Below are positions 12,776-21,550 of a stretch of DNA of 21,550 nucleotides, piece by piece. The translations under genes and the position numbers were made by a program. Source of the stretch: Phoronis ovalis. Taxonomy: Eukaryota > Phoronida > Phoronidae. The stretch spans positions 1 to 21,550 of the forward strand of contig JAOXYB010099604.1 in assembly GCA_028565635.1 (NCBI GenBank), in the 5' to 3' direction. Every line of letters begins with the position of its first letter. Position 1 is the first letter of the stretch. Under the pieces are notes generated by a model. It was given only the letters and a program-made list of their open reading frames with translations. It made no database searches and had not been told where the DNA came from.

Positions 12776-14507
12776 GTACTACCACAGTTTTCAGACAGGA
12801 AACAGATGAGACTGGCAACAATTTGCATATTAAAAATATAATTATCTGATATATGTTTATAAAATGTAAAAGAAAGCAATCTGTATACAGGTTCATCCAT
12901 TATTAATAATTACAAAGGGATCAACATACAGACTGCTAATATTGGTGCAGCATGCATGACGAAAAGACTAGTTAGCAAAATCAGCAACTTTGTAAGCATG
13001 GCATGTCATTCCTTGCACAAAATAAAAGGAAATAGAAATGGACCCACCAAAGGTACATTTGACATAGGAGTTCAATGGTGACAGGGGATTCTAAACCTAT
13101 CCAATGAATGTGTTTTTATTATAACTTAAATGCTCAGCCACTTGAAAAGTTGAGAGCCAATTGAAATATCCCATTTTTTACCCATGTATTATTCACACAG
13201 ACAGCACAACATGACACCGAACTACGATGATGTCAACCAATATGTATACTAACTAATAAATGAATGGAGCCTTCCCGCAAAATGGCACAATAGCTTGCAC
13301 AATACAAAACTAAACATTGGACTTCCTAATCAATATACAAGCTCAGTAACTATTCTCCGAGATTAATCAGGTTGAATATTTGACTAACGAACAACTTCTG
13401 GCAAATACTAACACTGATTTATTGAACATATTATTCCCATATGAAACACACCGCCTACCTGTAATTCCTGCACTAAACATTTTGGAACAAAAAGTTGAAG
13501 ATCTCATAAATTGGTCAGAGAGTCAAAGTTTCATACAGTTTGTATATTTTTTGCTAAATAAGATAATAGACTGAAGTATTCCAATTTGACCCCCAAGAAA
13601 AAGATGAAAGGGTCCTAAGAGTGCTACTCTATGAACATCAGCTAATCAACACAAAATAAATCTCACTGGAAAATGACAAGCTTTACATGTCAGACTGGGT
13701 ATTACTGAGGGCCAAATACTAAGAATTACTAATACACTTATACCTGTAATAACATAAAGTATTAAATATTGCTTTGTAAAATAACAATTAAATTACATTA
13801 AAAAGTGTTCAGATTGCTTGTCAAACACTAACAAGTTATGTTTGTAGCTTGATTGAGTGAACATTACTAAATGATGATTTTTGACTTTGTGTTATTCCTG
13901 GATATTAGTACCAGGTATATATAATGTTTGTGCAAACATTGTTCAGTACACAAGCAAAGGCAGCAAAACAAAATAAAACTTCTAACAAGGGTAAACAAAT
14001 AATTTAGAATCCAAATAATGCATTGTTCAAAATGTGAAGAATACTGGTCATGGTCATATTTACAAACTTCAGCGCGAGACAAGTGTTTTTGCCAGCCAAG
14101 AGGGTAAAGAAGCAGTTTTGTTTTGCCAACAAAATTTGCCAAACAAACCCATGAAAACAGAAATGTTACTGTAATATAATGGCTTTACCTACTAGACTAT
14201 TCACATGCGTTAGTACCCATTTTTAATGTTATGAAAGGAATATTTTGTACTTCTATACAATACTAAAATATCACTTTGTAATGTGTGCATGAGTCTATTG
14301 AACAATTTCGTCAATGCAAGTATGTACACCCAATCATTTCTTATTGTGGCAGTATCAATGTCTAGCTACTTCAGAAAAACAGAGAGCAATATCATGCTTG
14401 GATAAACTTCATAGTTTATAAAATACAAATTAATAACAGTCTATAGTTCAGTTTAGACAATTGATATTTTAAAGAACTGATCATGGAGTACTTCTGCATT
14501 TTCTGAC

Positions 14508-14543
14508 TTTATTGCAGGAATCCCTATTCCCAGGTAATTTATT
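14508..14543 (-). other. Two AATAAA polyadenylation-signal matches just inside the intron
   Basis: On the minus strand AATAAA occurs at 14543-14538 and 14513-14508, 117 and 147 bases beyond the stop at 14659 that follows read-through of the exon donor. If used, they would end a short ANKRD50 transcript encoding 835 residues. Such hexamers are common by chance in AT-rich DNA, and no clear GU-rich downstream element is visible. Confidence 0.2.
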
Positions 14544-14703
14544 CAAATCTAGTATTAATCTATTATAGTATAATTTTTCTTATTTTCTTGTTCAGATCAT
14601 AACAGCAAATCACTTTGTGCTTCATAATACAATCAGTAATGACAAAACACCCCTCTCATCAAACTGAAACAGTTTTTATAGCAGACAGTATCTTTACTAA
14701 AGT

Positions 14704-14712
14704 CCTTACCTG
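14704..14712 (-). other. 5' splice donor ending the ANKRD50 coding exon
   Basis: On the minus strand the sequence reads CAG|GTAAGG, a near-perfect U1 match, with the last exon base at 14710. Ankyrin homology stops exactly here: residues up to SEGHLQ fit the helix-loop-helix pattern of repeat 10, while the 16 residues read beyond ([16 protein letters not shown]) do not fit an ankyrin repeat. The intron is phase 0, because 2457 coding bases equal 819 codons. Confidence 0.9.
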
Positions 14713-17166
14713 AAGATGACCTTCTGATGCTGCCATATGTAGTGGAGTTAAGCCGGCATTATCCCTGTGGATATCATCCATGCCTCTATCCAATAACTTC
14801 TGAATGACAGTAGGATTTCCTTGTCCACAGGCAATAGACAACACAGTACGGCCTTCTGAGTCAATACAATCCACAGCAGCCCCCCAGAATAATAACAAAT
14901 CTACAACATTGGCATGTCCCATTGAAGCAGCGGCTAATAGAGCAGTACGGCCATTTTTATCTGCTGAATCAACATCAGCATCTCCTTCTAATAGAAGTTC
15001 ACAGACACGATGATGACCCTCATATGCAGCCACAAGTAATGGCGTCATACCGTCGTGATCACGGTGTTCAACAGAAGCGCCTCGCTCTAGAAGCAAACTG
15101 ACCACAGTAGAATGACCCTCAGATGCAGGTACGCATAACGCAGCAACAGATAATGCGGTACGTCCATCGCGATCCTCATGATTAATATCAGCATTGTGAT
15201 CCAGTAGATGTGACACAATATCTGTGTGTCCCATATAAGCAGCAGCAATCAACGACGTTCTACCATCATTATCAACAATGTTGACATTAGCTCCATACTG
15301 TAAAAGTTGCAGAACAATATCAACATGGCCACTCCAGGCTGCGGCACGTAATGCAGTGCGGTTATCTCCATCAGCGTTATCCACAGCTGATGCCACTTCC
15401 AGTAATTGTCCCACGATATCAGTATGGCCACCCCATGCAGCAGATCTTAATGGAGTCCAGCCATCACTATCGGCATGATCAACATTACATCCTGATTTAA
15501 TAAGCAATGCGACGATGTCATAATGGCCTTGCTTAGCAGCGAGATTTATAGCTGTTTGTCCTAGTTTATCTTGGATTTCTAATTCAACCTGGCGCGACAA
15601 GAGCACATTTACAAAGTCAATATTACCTTTATACGCAGCATTGCACAATAACGTACGGCCATGTTGATCAACATCATTTAAAGCCATATCATTTTCTAAA
15701 AGTTTTGTTAAGGAATCTTGTCTCTCTGTAGCTATGTCAACTTTAGGATCATCCGTTGTGGGTAGGTGAGCACCAGCATCCAGTAACAACTTCGTAACTT
15801 TATCGTCTTTAGGCAGACCAGGTAACAGACTAGCTTCTACTGTTGCTCCACTCTGAATTAGCCACAAAACATGATGGTACCATTGTAGACCAGATTGTGG
15901 CATTTTACATAGGTGCAAAGCAAAGTCCTGAACTTCCTCAGGTCCAAGTTTCTGAGCCTGTGTTGTATGCTTCATAGCTAGCATGGCATGACCATCGGAG
16001 GCATTGCACAAATATTTCTGGGTACAGTGTTTTACATCAAGTAACCATTCTGCAAAACTGTGATGAAATAATATTTTGGTGTCATTAGGACCATCTATGA
16101 GTAAGTTGGATAGCACTTGAAGATCAGTTAAAAAGTCAGAATACGCTAAACTTGTATTCTTAGTCCAAATACTTTGGTAAATCTCATTAATGGTTAGAGG
16201 CTTGCGAGCGGCTAAAATTACATTTAAAATGGGCTGCATTTTTGCAAACTCTTTATGAACAAATAGTCTTTGACATAACCACAAATATAATCCATTCAAA
16301 GTGCCTGGTATTTCACGAATTTCTCGGAGCATAATAAATTTGTCAGCTACTCCATCCAAAACTTTGGATAAATACAAGCAACAGCCGTTACTTTTGATGT
16401 GTAGCTGATTCAACATTTCCGCTGTTTCACGACTCAAGTGTTGTCTCAATTCAACCTCTTGATCTAAACGGCATAAGATATATTGCTGTACATCTCGCAC
16501 GACATGCGACTTTCGAAGATCATCCAGACTTATTTTACGGAAGCCAGTAAATAGACGAGTCACAGTTTTACTCTGTTTCCGAGCAGAACAAATTAGCAGG
16601 AGCCACTGTGGAAATAATGCATGATGTTTTGACAGCAGTTCTGCAATGGTATTGCTTCGGCCATCCTTTTTGCTTCCAGCATAAAGATACGATTCGTCGA
16701 CAGAATCAACAATAATAAATAAATTATGAGAAGGCGGCATTAATGCCAGGAGCGGTAACAGGACTGCTTTTTTAAAAGCTGTATCGGGATCTGCTTCACA
16801 AGCTTCTGTTGTCAGTGCTGCTTGTATTGCCGGATCTTGAATCTTTTCTGCATAACCGCTAATGAGTTTTGACAGGGAGAGTTGCGAGATTAAATTTTGA
16901 ATAAAATTTGCTATTGATAACGTATCAATATTGTGAGCTTGGCAAAAATGATAGGCAAGCAATCGTTTGTTCAATGCACGTTGTCGTCCTTGGCAAGTTG
17001 GCCAGACAATTTCGCAGCATAGTGCTGTTTTGCCACAGCCTGGTCCACCCATTATTAAAGCACCACATGTTTTAGCAGAGGAACGGTGCTCTAAGCAGTG
17101 ATTGATCTTACTGAATGCCCACTCCCGGCAAAAGAATTGCTTTCCTTGTAATAAACAATGCGACAT
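14710..17166 (-). CDS. ANKRD50: ANKRD50 orthologue, 5' coding exon (residues 1-819; gene continues beyond the window)
   Basis: The exon encodes the N-terminal part of an ankyrin-repeat P-loop ATPase. In mammals ANKRD50 is an endosomal SNX27-retromer/WASH partner needed to recycle nutrient transporters to the plasma membrane; the same role here is inferred. Visible parts: the family N-terminus [12 protein letters not shown] (5-16); Walker A GGPGCGKT (40-47); Walker [11 protein letters not shown] (149-158); a STAND-like arginine motif CSARKQSK (193-200); a very conserved block including [11 protein letters not shown] (209-219) and [15 protein letters not shown] (286-300); and a winged-helix-like [20 protein letters not shown] (367-386). 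Ankyrin repeats follow at 502-534, 535-567, 568-600, 601-633, 634-666, 667-704, 705-737, 738-770 and 771-803, plus a half repeat at 804-819; two degenerate ones lie near 452-501. Repeat 6 carries a five-residue insertion ([10 protein letters not shown]) that I remember from human ANKRD50. The start is fixed by an in-frame TAA 12 bases upstream and an A at -3. Human ANKRD50 is about 1,430 residues, so roughly the C-terminal 40% is missing. Reading past the donor adds 16 unrelated residues and a stop at 14659. The family call is very secure; the exon end is secure. Confidence 0.94.
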
Positions 17167-17200
17167 TGTGTTGGTTTAATCCATACCTTTGCATAACCCT
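17167..17200 (-). other. 3' splice acceptor and short 5' leader of the ANKRD50 coding exon, with two upstream ATGs
   Basis: Read on the minus strand, a T-rich tract (TTTCATTTAATTTTTTAG) ends in AG at 17200-17199, so the coding exon probably begins at 17198 with 32 bases of 5' untranslated leader. Two upstream ATGs lie in that leader. One at 17194 opens a 28-codon reading frame that overlaps the main start and ends with TAA at 17108. One at 17184 is a minimal frame ATG GAT TAA, in the same frame as the main start, ending nine bases before it. The in-frame TAA rules out a longer N-terminus from this exon. The acceptor is inferred from sequence only. Confidence 0.65.
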
Positions 17201-17239
17201 AAAAAATTAAATGAAATCTCATTACAGTGCTGCTTAACA

Positions 17240-17427
17240 TCCACCGATTAGGACATAAAACTGCTTGTCATTTGCCTACATCCCTTTATATGGACCCAGT
17301 TCATTAGGCATGCACTACCAGTTAGCCAAGCAAGTAAAATTTACGGGTTCAAAGCAGCAAACTGGTCTGTACTATAAAGAAATGATTCAGGTGAATGAAA
17401 AATGATTTTATGTCTCTAATCGGTGGA
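17240..17427. mobile_element. Fold-back inverted-repeat element (MITE-like)
   Basis: The left arm begins TCCACCGATTAGGACATAAA at 17240. The reverse complement of the right arm, ending at 17427, begins TCCACCGATTAGAGACATAA. The first 21 bases match apart from one single-base indel. The next 17 bases match at 10 of 17 positions, with most differences being transitions, and CTTTATA and GACC-AGTT blocks continue the pairing to about 17301 on the left and 17360 on the right. The unpaired centre is about 58 bases. No open reading frame and no convincing target-site duplication are visible, so it could be a decayed nonautonomous transposon or another long hairpin. No second copy was found in the window. 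Confidence 0.6.
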
Positions 17428-18482
17428 ATCTGTTTGGCAAACCTGCATTAGTTGTTCAGTAATATTTACCATATCAATACTTAATTTAAATTTAAGCCAG
17501 GCCCATATGTAGTGGCCTCTTTGGTGCCCATGACATCCCTCACAAGCCTAACACAACTCAAATGCCCAAAAACACAAAAAACTCTGAAACTTATTTGACA
17601 CGTTATCCCCTTGTAAAATCACCAAACTCTGCCAGACTATCTGTGCCTCAGATTTATTTGCAATTAAACCACTCAAAGATACATTCGCTGAAAATAAATA
17701 GACTTTAGTACAACCACAAAATTGGTCATAAAATTAAAATGTCTGATATCTATAGATGCCAATTCAATTTTCAACTAACCATAAGCTGTTTATCTCTGTA
17801 TATTCAGTGTACACTGTTTTCAAATTAATTTATGATCCTCAGGCAATAATAACTTACTTTATTAGCTATAAAATTTCTAGGACCTAAAATTAGCCAGACA
17901 AATGTCTTATCAGAATCAAGTGGAAGTGAAGCGCATAGCATTTTTTCACATGATAGATTCCTAAACCTACCATGCCAAGACATATAATTGTGGTTAAATA
18001 CGAAAATTTCTGAATTTTCAAACAATTGGTAAAATAACTAATTTCAAAAACCACAAGTGATCTTGTTATCTTCTTCGGGAAATTAGACTTAAATTCCTTT
18101 AGCAACCGATTTTTCACAACTTTACCTATTGTTGATATAAGGAGATTGCTTATATATTACATTGTTTTTAGAAACGAGAGACTTCACCTGATAGATGCTA
18201 ATATTATGTTTGATCTCTAATATTAAGAAGCAAGTTACAAACAAAAAAAGTAGATACTAATAACAACTAAATGCAACATGTTCCGACTTTGAGGCACATT
18301 TAGCGCATTACCTTACCAGCAGGCATCTAATAATTCAGAAGAAATTATCCAAGCAAACTACAGCTGTAATATTGACTTTATTGGGATCACAGTTAGAACA
18401 CTGCGGGAAACGCAGACAAGAAACTATGATGGATAAATTAAGATCCATATAAAAGTAAAAGGGTGATTAAGAAATCCACATT
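17428..18482. other. Noncoding stretch, probable first intron of ANKRD50
   Basis: Two overlapping minus-strand open frames near 17825-18117 (66 and 75 codons) have no recognisable motif. A small perfect hairpin CTGCG-GGAAA-CGCAG lies at 18401-18415. Nothing else stands out. Confidence 0.5.
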
Positions 18483-18618
18483 TTACGTCAATTTCGAGTG
18501 CAGCATCCGGCAAATTTTCATGAAAAAAACAGAAAAAATGCCCCCGAAGAAATACAAACTCATATTTCTGTGAATAAAATTATGTGTTTTACGTTCAATA
18601 CCGTCATGCTACGCGTAG
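18483..18618. promoter_or_regulatory. CpG-richer segment with CRE-like TTACGTCA and ACGCGT palindrome
   Basis: TTACGTCA at 18483-18490 differs by one base from the CRE 500 bases away. The 10-base palindrome CTACGCGTAG lies at 18609-18618, and CpGs are denser here than in the AT-rich flanks. With the cluster at 18941-19011 this marks the ANKRD50 5' region as the most regulatory-looking DNA in the window. Function is inferred and weak. Confidence 0.2.
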
Positions 18619-18828
18619 TAGACGTATGATTGCTTAGACAAGTGAAAACATGAAATTTAGGAGATTATGGTTAATTAAGAATACATGCCTTATCACAAGC
18701 ACTGTTTGCTACTGCCTACTGGTACAGTTACTGCCAAGTTACAAAAAACGAATTTTATCGCTGTTTTAGTACACAACATTTTATCAAAAATCCCTCTTTT
18801 CGAGTGACTTAGGTCTATGGATACTTAC

Positions 18829-18950
18829 ATACAAATGTAGCAAGTTTCATAGTATAAATCCGATTATCCCATTTAAGATTTGTAAGACAGATTCGAGAGT
18901 CTCCTGTTCTTTCCCCCAGCATCTGATCGGTTTGAGTTCGGCAGATCACT
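18829..18950 (-). other. Candidate noncoding first exon of ANKRD50
   Basis: On the minus strand an initiator-like TTCAGTGA would place a transcription start near 18950, and a donor-like TAT|GTAAGTAT ends an exon at 18829. The segment is richer in G+C and CpG than its surroundings. Splicing to the acceptor at 17199-17200 would remove a 1,630-base intron. Other donor-like sites exist on the same strand (for example GTAAGG near 18310 and GTAAAG near 18120), so the exon boundaries are a model, not an observation. Confidence 0.3.
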
Positions 18951-19011
18951 GAACAAAGCTTCAAGGCTATGAAGGCGGAGCTTCATGACGTCATGTGTCA
19001 TTCATAAATAG
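18941..19011. promoter_or_regulatory. Candidate promoter with a perfect CRE palindrome
   Basis: The 12-base palindrome CATGACGTCATG (18984-18995) contains a full cAMP-response element TGACGTCA at 18986-18993, the classic CREB/ATF site. A GC-box-like GGCGGAG lies beside it at 18974-18980. A TATA-like CATAAATAG (19003-19011) reads best on the plus strand, whereas the initiator-like TTCAGTGA (18953-18946) and the ANKRD50 exon are on the minus strand. The cluster could therefore drive ANKRD50, be bidirectional, or serve an unseen plus-strand transcript. It lies 1.8 kb upstream of the ANKRD50 start codon. The motifs are seen; promoter activity is inferred. Confidence 0.4.
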
Positions 19012-21353
19012 AGACCCCACATGAATGAACTAACAGTGAAATAAATCATGATTTGAAAGAATTTTTGACATACTGAAAAGAATTTTATTCAGTTGTACAA
19101 TATAGAGGTTACAATTTTATCCATGACAATTTCTACCCTGCACTTTCTTTAAAATATCTGTTTTCAAATTAAAAGATTTTGACAATAAATATCTTTCATA
19201 TATTGTGCAATGACCCTCTCTCTAAGTGTATTTTAATTAATGTATTGGAAAGTAATAAAATTAGCCTCCAATCACATTATAGCATTAAAAATGATGAATT
19301 GCAGTATTTTATTACCTTTACGATTTTATATAATATGTTTAATAAGGTTTGCCAATAAAAATTGTCCATCCTTAATTCCACACCCACATAATACTTAGAA
19401 ATTCAAGTTCACTCGCAGGTAAATTACAAATTTACATAGGAACACAAAAACAAGATCAAATGTACCTTCCGATAATAATCCTTTGATGCTGTTCAAGATT
19501 ATGAAATATAAATAATTTGATAATGAATTAACATATTTATTTTATCTCAAATATTTGTTTTTACTGAAGGAGTAATGTGACAGCATGCCACCTGGTGTCA
19601 ATTTGATGTATGTCAGTAAGTTAATTTTATAAAGGGTGGATTCAGCAGAATTGTCTAAAGGTGCAGTTTAAAACAAATGTAGTGAGAGGGCTGCTTTTTA
19701 TCAGACTTTTATCCAACCGAAAAAATTCATAGTAAATGCTGGATAAATTATTGAATTATCATTTTCCTATCATCTACATCTAAGCCTGCCAGAATAGTGT
19801 GCTAGACTAGTGGGAAAGTACATGGCTTTGCACACAGGGATTATTACATAGCATAGTAGATGGTACTTTTTAATATTTTTTAAATACATGTATGAATAAC
19901 ACAAACAGTTAGATTGCTCCCATGTAACCCATTATGTTCCAAATATGTGTTACACTGGCACAAAATTATGCCTATTTTGAACTTCGCTTAGCAAAATGTA
20001 AAATTTCCAACACACACATCTACGTCTTGCATAATGTAAAACAACTCTATGACATGATACAACCTTGTTATTTTCAAATGAACATATATAATGTTAATAC
20101 TATTTCCTTAGTCCCTTGTTAATCAATAAAAACTTAAAGAAGCAACAACATAATTCTGATGATAGCACTTGAAGATGGATAATAATAAAAAGTACACTTC
20201 CACTGTAGAAGTTGCTTGTCAGTTGATTATATTAAATATTGTAAATCAACCTTTGAACAAGCAGTTCAAGATTTATTAATCACAAAAAAATCCAGGTTTA
20301 AAAATGGTTATCAGCAGTGCCGAGAAAATTAATCTTCCCCATATAATTACAGTATGGAATATATTTAATACATATAAATTTATCATTGTTACATCATTAC
20401 AATTTGTCTCAAAGGACTTTTCAAGAGACCAATTATCTAGGATATATTTAAAACTCTATAACCTAGGACCAATGTCATGCATGCTTCTTTATTTTTGTAC
20501 ATTTTTATAATTAAATAGCAGGTAGTTTTTGAAATTGAATCATTATAATGATTTTGTATGGAATTGTTGATCATTCCATGGCTTGTTTTCATTCAGCAAT
20601 TGTTTTGAGGAAGTGTTAATTTCCTAGGGTAAGTGAACATTTTAATTGTTTTCTCATCATGGATCAGATATGGTTTAAACTTCTAAGAGATTTTTAAAGG
20701 TATTTTTATAGTATTTAGATCAGAAGTAAATATGAGAATAAATTATGGACAATCAAGTAATCATTGTCATTACTTGTGTCAAACAATGTAACGATTTCTT
20801 ATAAGAGACAATTTACTAGTCATTACTTCATTTTTCTAATGGAATGGTGCAAAATCCAAGAAACTAACTTAAAATTATGTGTCTATTATTAATATGTTAA
20901 AAGTACTTTCTTGTATAAAAATGGACTCCTGATATAATACACCAACCAAACAGAATGAGAAATACACTGAAAGATTCAGTATAAATTACCCTGGGTAATT
21001 ACATAATTTGTCTAACGATCACATATAGTACCTACAGTAAATGCAAGACCTTGTCTATTATCTGATTTGTTGAAGTTTTATTTTGCACCAACTATCGTGA
21101 CTTTATACTACACCTAGCAGGTTTAATCAGAAAGTAAATCACTTTATGGCCAGGTCGTGTTGGTAGAATGCAATTAATTTAGCAATTAATCTTCATCCAT
21201 CTTAAATGTAATAAGTTGTGATATTGCAAAAGGAACACGTTCTATTTTCATTGAACATATCCATGAGTCACTGTGTTGTGTTTGTAATCCGATTATGAGT
21301 ATTACATGCATGCACAAGCATACCTTAATTACACATCGTAATATATTGTTTTA
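19012..21353. other. Gene-free AT-rich stretch upstream of ANKRD50
   Basis: No coding exon is recognisable. It holds a 22-base near-palindrome starting ACTGAAAAGAATTTTATTCA at about 19071, a 16-base perfect palindrome AATCATTATAATGATT at 20538-20553, and a doubled 12-mer GCAATTAATYTW at 21170-21193. Short plus-strand open frames near 19934-20122 and 20304-20510 look random. Confidence 0.55.
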
Positions 21354-21500
21354 GGGACTGGTCAGAAATTACCACAGGGGGGGTTGGTGCAAACAGCTAG
21401 GGGGGGTCACGAATTTTTGTGCCAGGCAAAAGGAGAGGGGGGTCATGAATTTTTGAGCACCACGAAAGGGGGATTGTCATTTTTTGGGCAGTGATTCTTG
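21354..21500. repeat. G-run-rich interspersed repeat with internal degenerate tandem units
   Basis: The sequence changes abruptly from AT-rich to G-rich near GGGACTGGTCAG (21354). G runs of 7, 7, 6 and 5 start at 21377, 21400, 21437 and 21468. The phrase GGGGGGTCAYGAATTTTTG occurs twice (21401 and 21437, spacing 36), and a third related unit GGGGGATTGTCATTTTTTGG starts at 21468. I have an impression of having met this phrase as a dispersed repeat in invertebrate genomes but cannot name the family. The right boundary is unclear and may lie outside the window. Confidence 0.55.
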
Positions 21501-21550
21501 AAAAATACCTTTCTTGATTTTCACAAACTAGTAGGAAAAGAGAGGATCCC

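Larger units (their letters stand above)
8223..14507. other. Gene-free AT-rich stretch, probable ANKRD50 intron
   Basis: No ankyrin-like exon is visible on the minus strand, though the gene must continue in this direction. The longest open frame (145 codons, minus, 12459-12896) runs through a homopolymer and matches nothing I know. A 91-codon minus frame at 13867-14142 is also unrecognised. The TA and poly-C repeats listed separately are the only other structure I see. Confidence 0.55.

Noticed and set aside
12459-12896. 145-codon minus-strand open frame
   Set aside because: It is the longest frame besides ANKRD50, but it runs through an 11-base homopolymer, has no recognisable motif, and reads as random AT-rich translation rich in I, L, N and Y. 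No splice-site context supports an exon.
14804-15478. Plus-strand open frames inside the ANKRD50 exon, and the minus frame at 15249-15431
   Set aside because: These are shadows of the ankyrin-coding frame. The repeated GC-rich codons of ankyrin repeats keep other frames open.
17323-17356. tRNA-like A box (TAGCCAAGCAAG) and B box (GGTTCAAAGCA) in the loop of the fold-back element
   Set aside because: Each matches its consensus with one difference, but they start only 23 bases apart, too close for a tRNA or tRNA-derived SINE promoter. No cloverleaf can be drawn.
18038-18086. Eight-base inverted repeat CTAATTTC / GAAATTAG with a 33-base loop
   Set aside because: Too short and too AT-rich to distinguish from chance; no flanking duplication.
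1-21550. CRISPR array, bacterial operon, phage or defence-island signals
   Set aside because: No regularly spaced identical repeats, no ribosome-binding-site-linked genes, and clear eukaryotic splice structure. The STAND ATPase-ankyrin protein is a conserved animal trafficking gene, not a prokaryotic defence ATPase.

Overview
The window is animal nuclear DNA, AT-rich (by eye roughly two-thirds A+T), with one large, clearly recognisable protein-coding exon and long gene-poor flanks. The spliceosomal signals, the multi-kilobase noncoding stretches and the identity of the gene (a metazoan ankyrin-repeat P-loop ATPase) all point to a metazoan. The protein is close to vertebrate ANKRD50 but shorter and more diverged in its linkers, so I favour an invertebrate, possibly marine. 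The sequence does not let me name the phylum.

The anchor is the minus-strand exon 17198..14710. It encodes residues 1-819 of an ANKRD50 orthologue: a STAND-type P-loop NTPase module followed by nine and a half ankyrin repeats. The exon has a good 3' splice acceptor just before the start codon (AG at 17200-17199) and a textbook donor (CAG|GTAAGG, exon end 14710) that cuts ankyrin repeat 10 in phase 0. The C-terminal half expected of the family was not found in the remaining 14.7 kb, so the next intron probably runs past the left edge. Upstream of the gene (higher coordinates), 18483-19011 is locally CpG-richer. It carries a perfect CRE palindrome, a GC-box-like motif, an initiator-like motif and a candidate donor, together giving a plausible but unproven promoter and noncoding first exon. 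The 5' leader just before the start codon carries two upstream ATGs.

Between the proposed first exon and the coding exon is an approximately 188-bp fold-back inverted repeat (17240-17427) whose left arm covers a branch-point-like sequence of the coding exon's acceptor.

The left edge (2-157) is a CpG-rich scrap, open on the plus strand to a tandem TAA TAA and also partly open on the minus strand. It may be the last exon of another gene, but I do not recognise it. The rest (about 158-14658 and 19021-21353) is AT-rich noncoding sequence with small repeats: a 47-bp direct duplication bracketed by 10-bp repeats, a triple 19-bp tandem, poly-C tracts, and small TA and pentamer arrays. The right edge enters a G-run-rich interspersed repeat (21354 onward). 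I see no tRNA, rRNA, CRISPR array, bacterial operon or intact transposase. I found no convincing evidence of a new multi-gene system.
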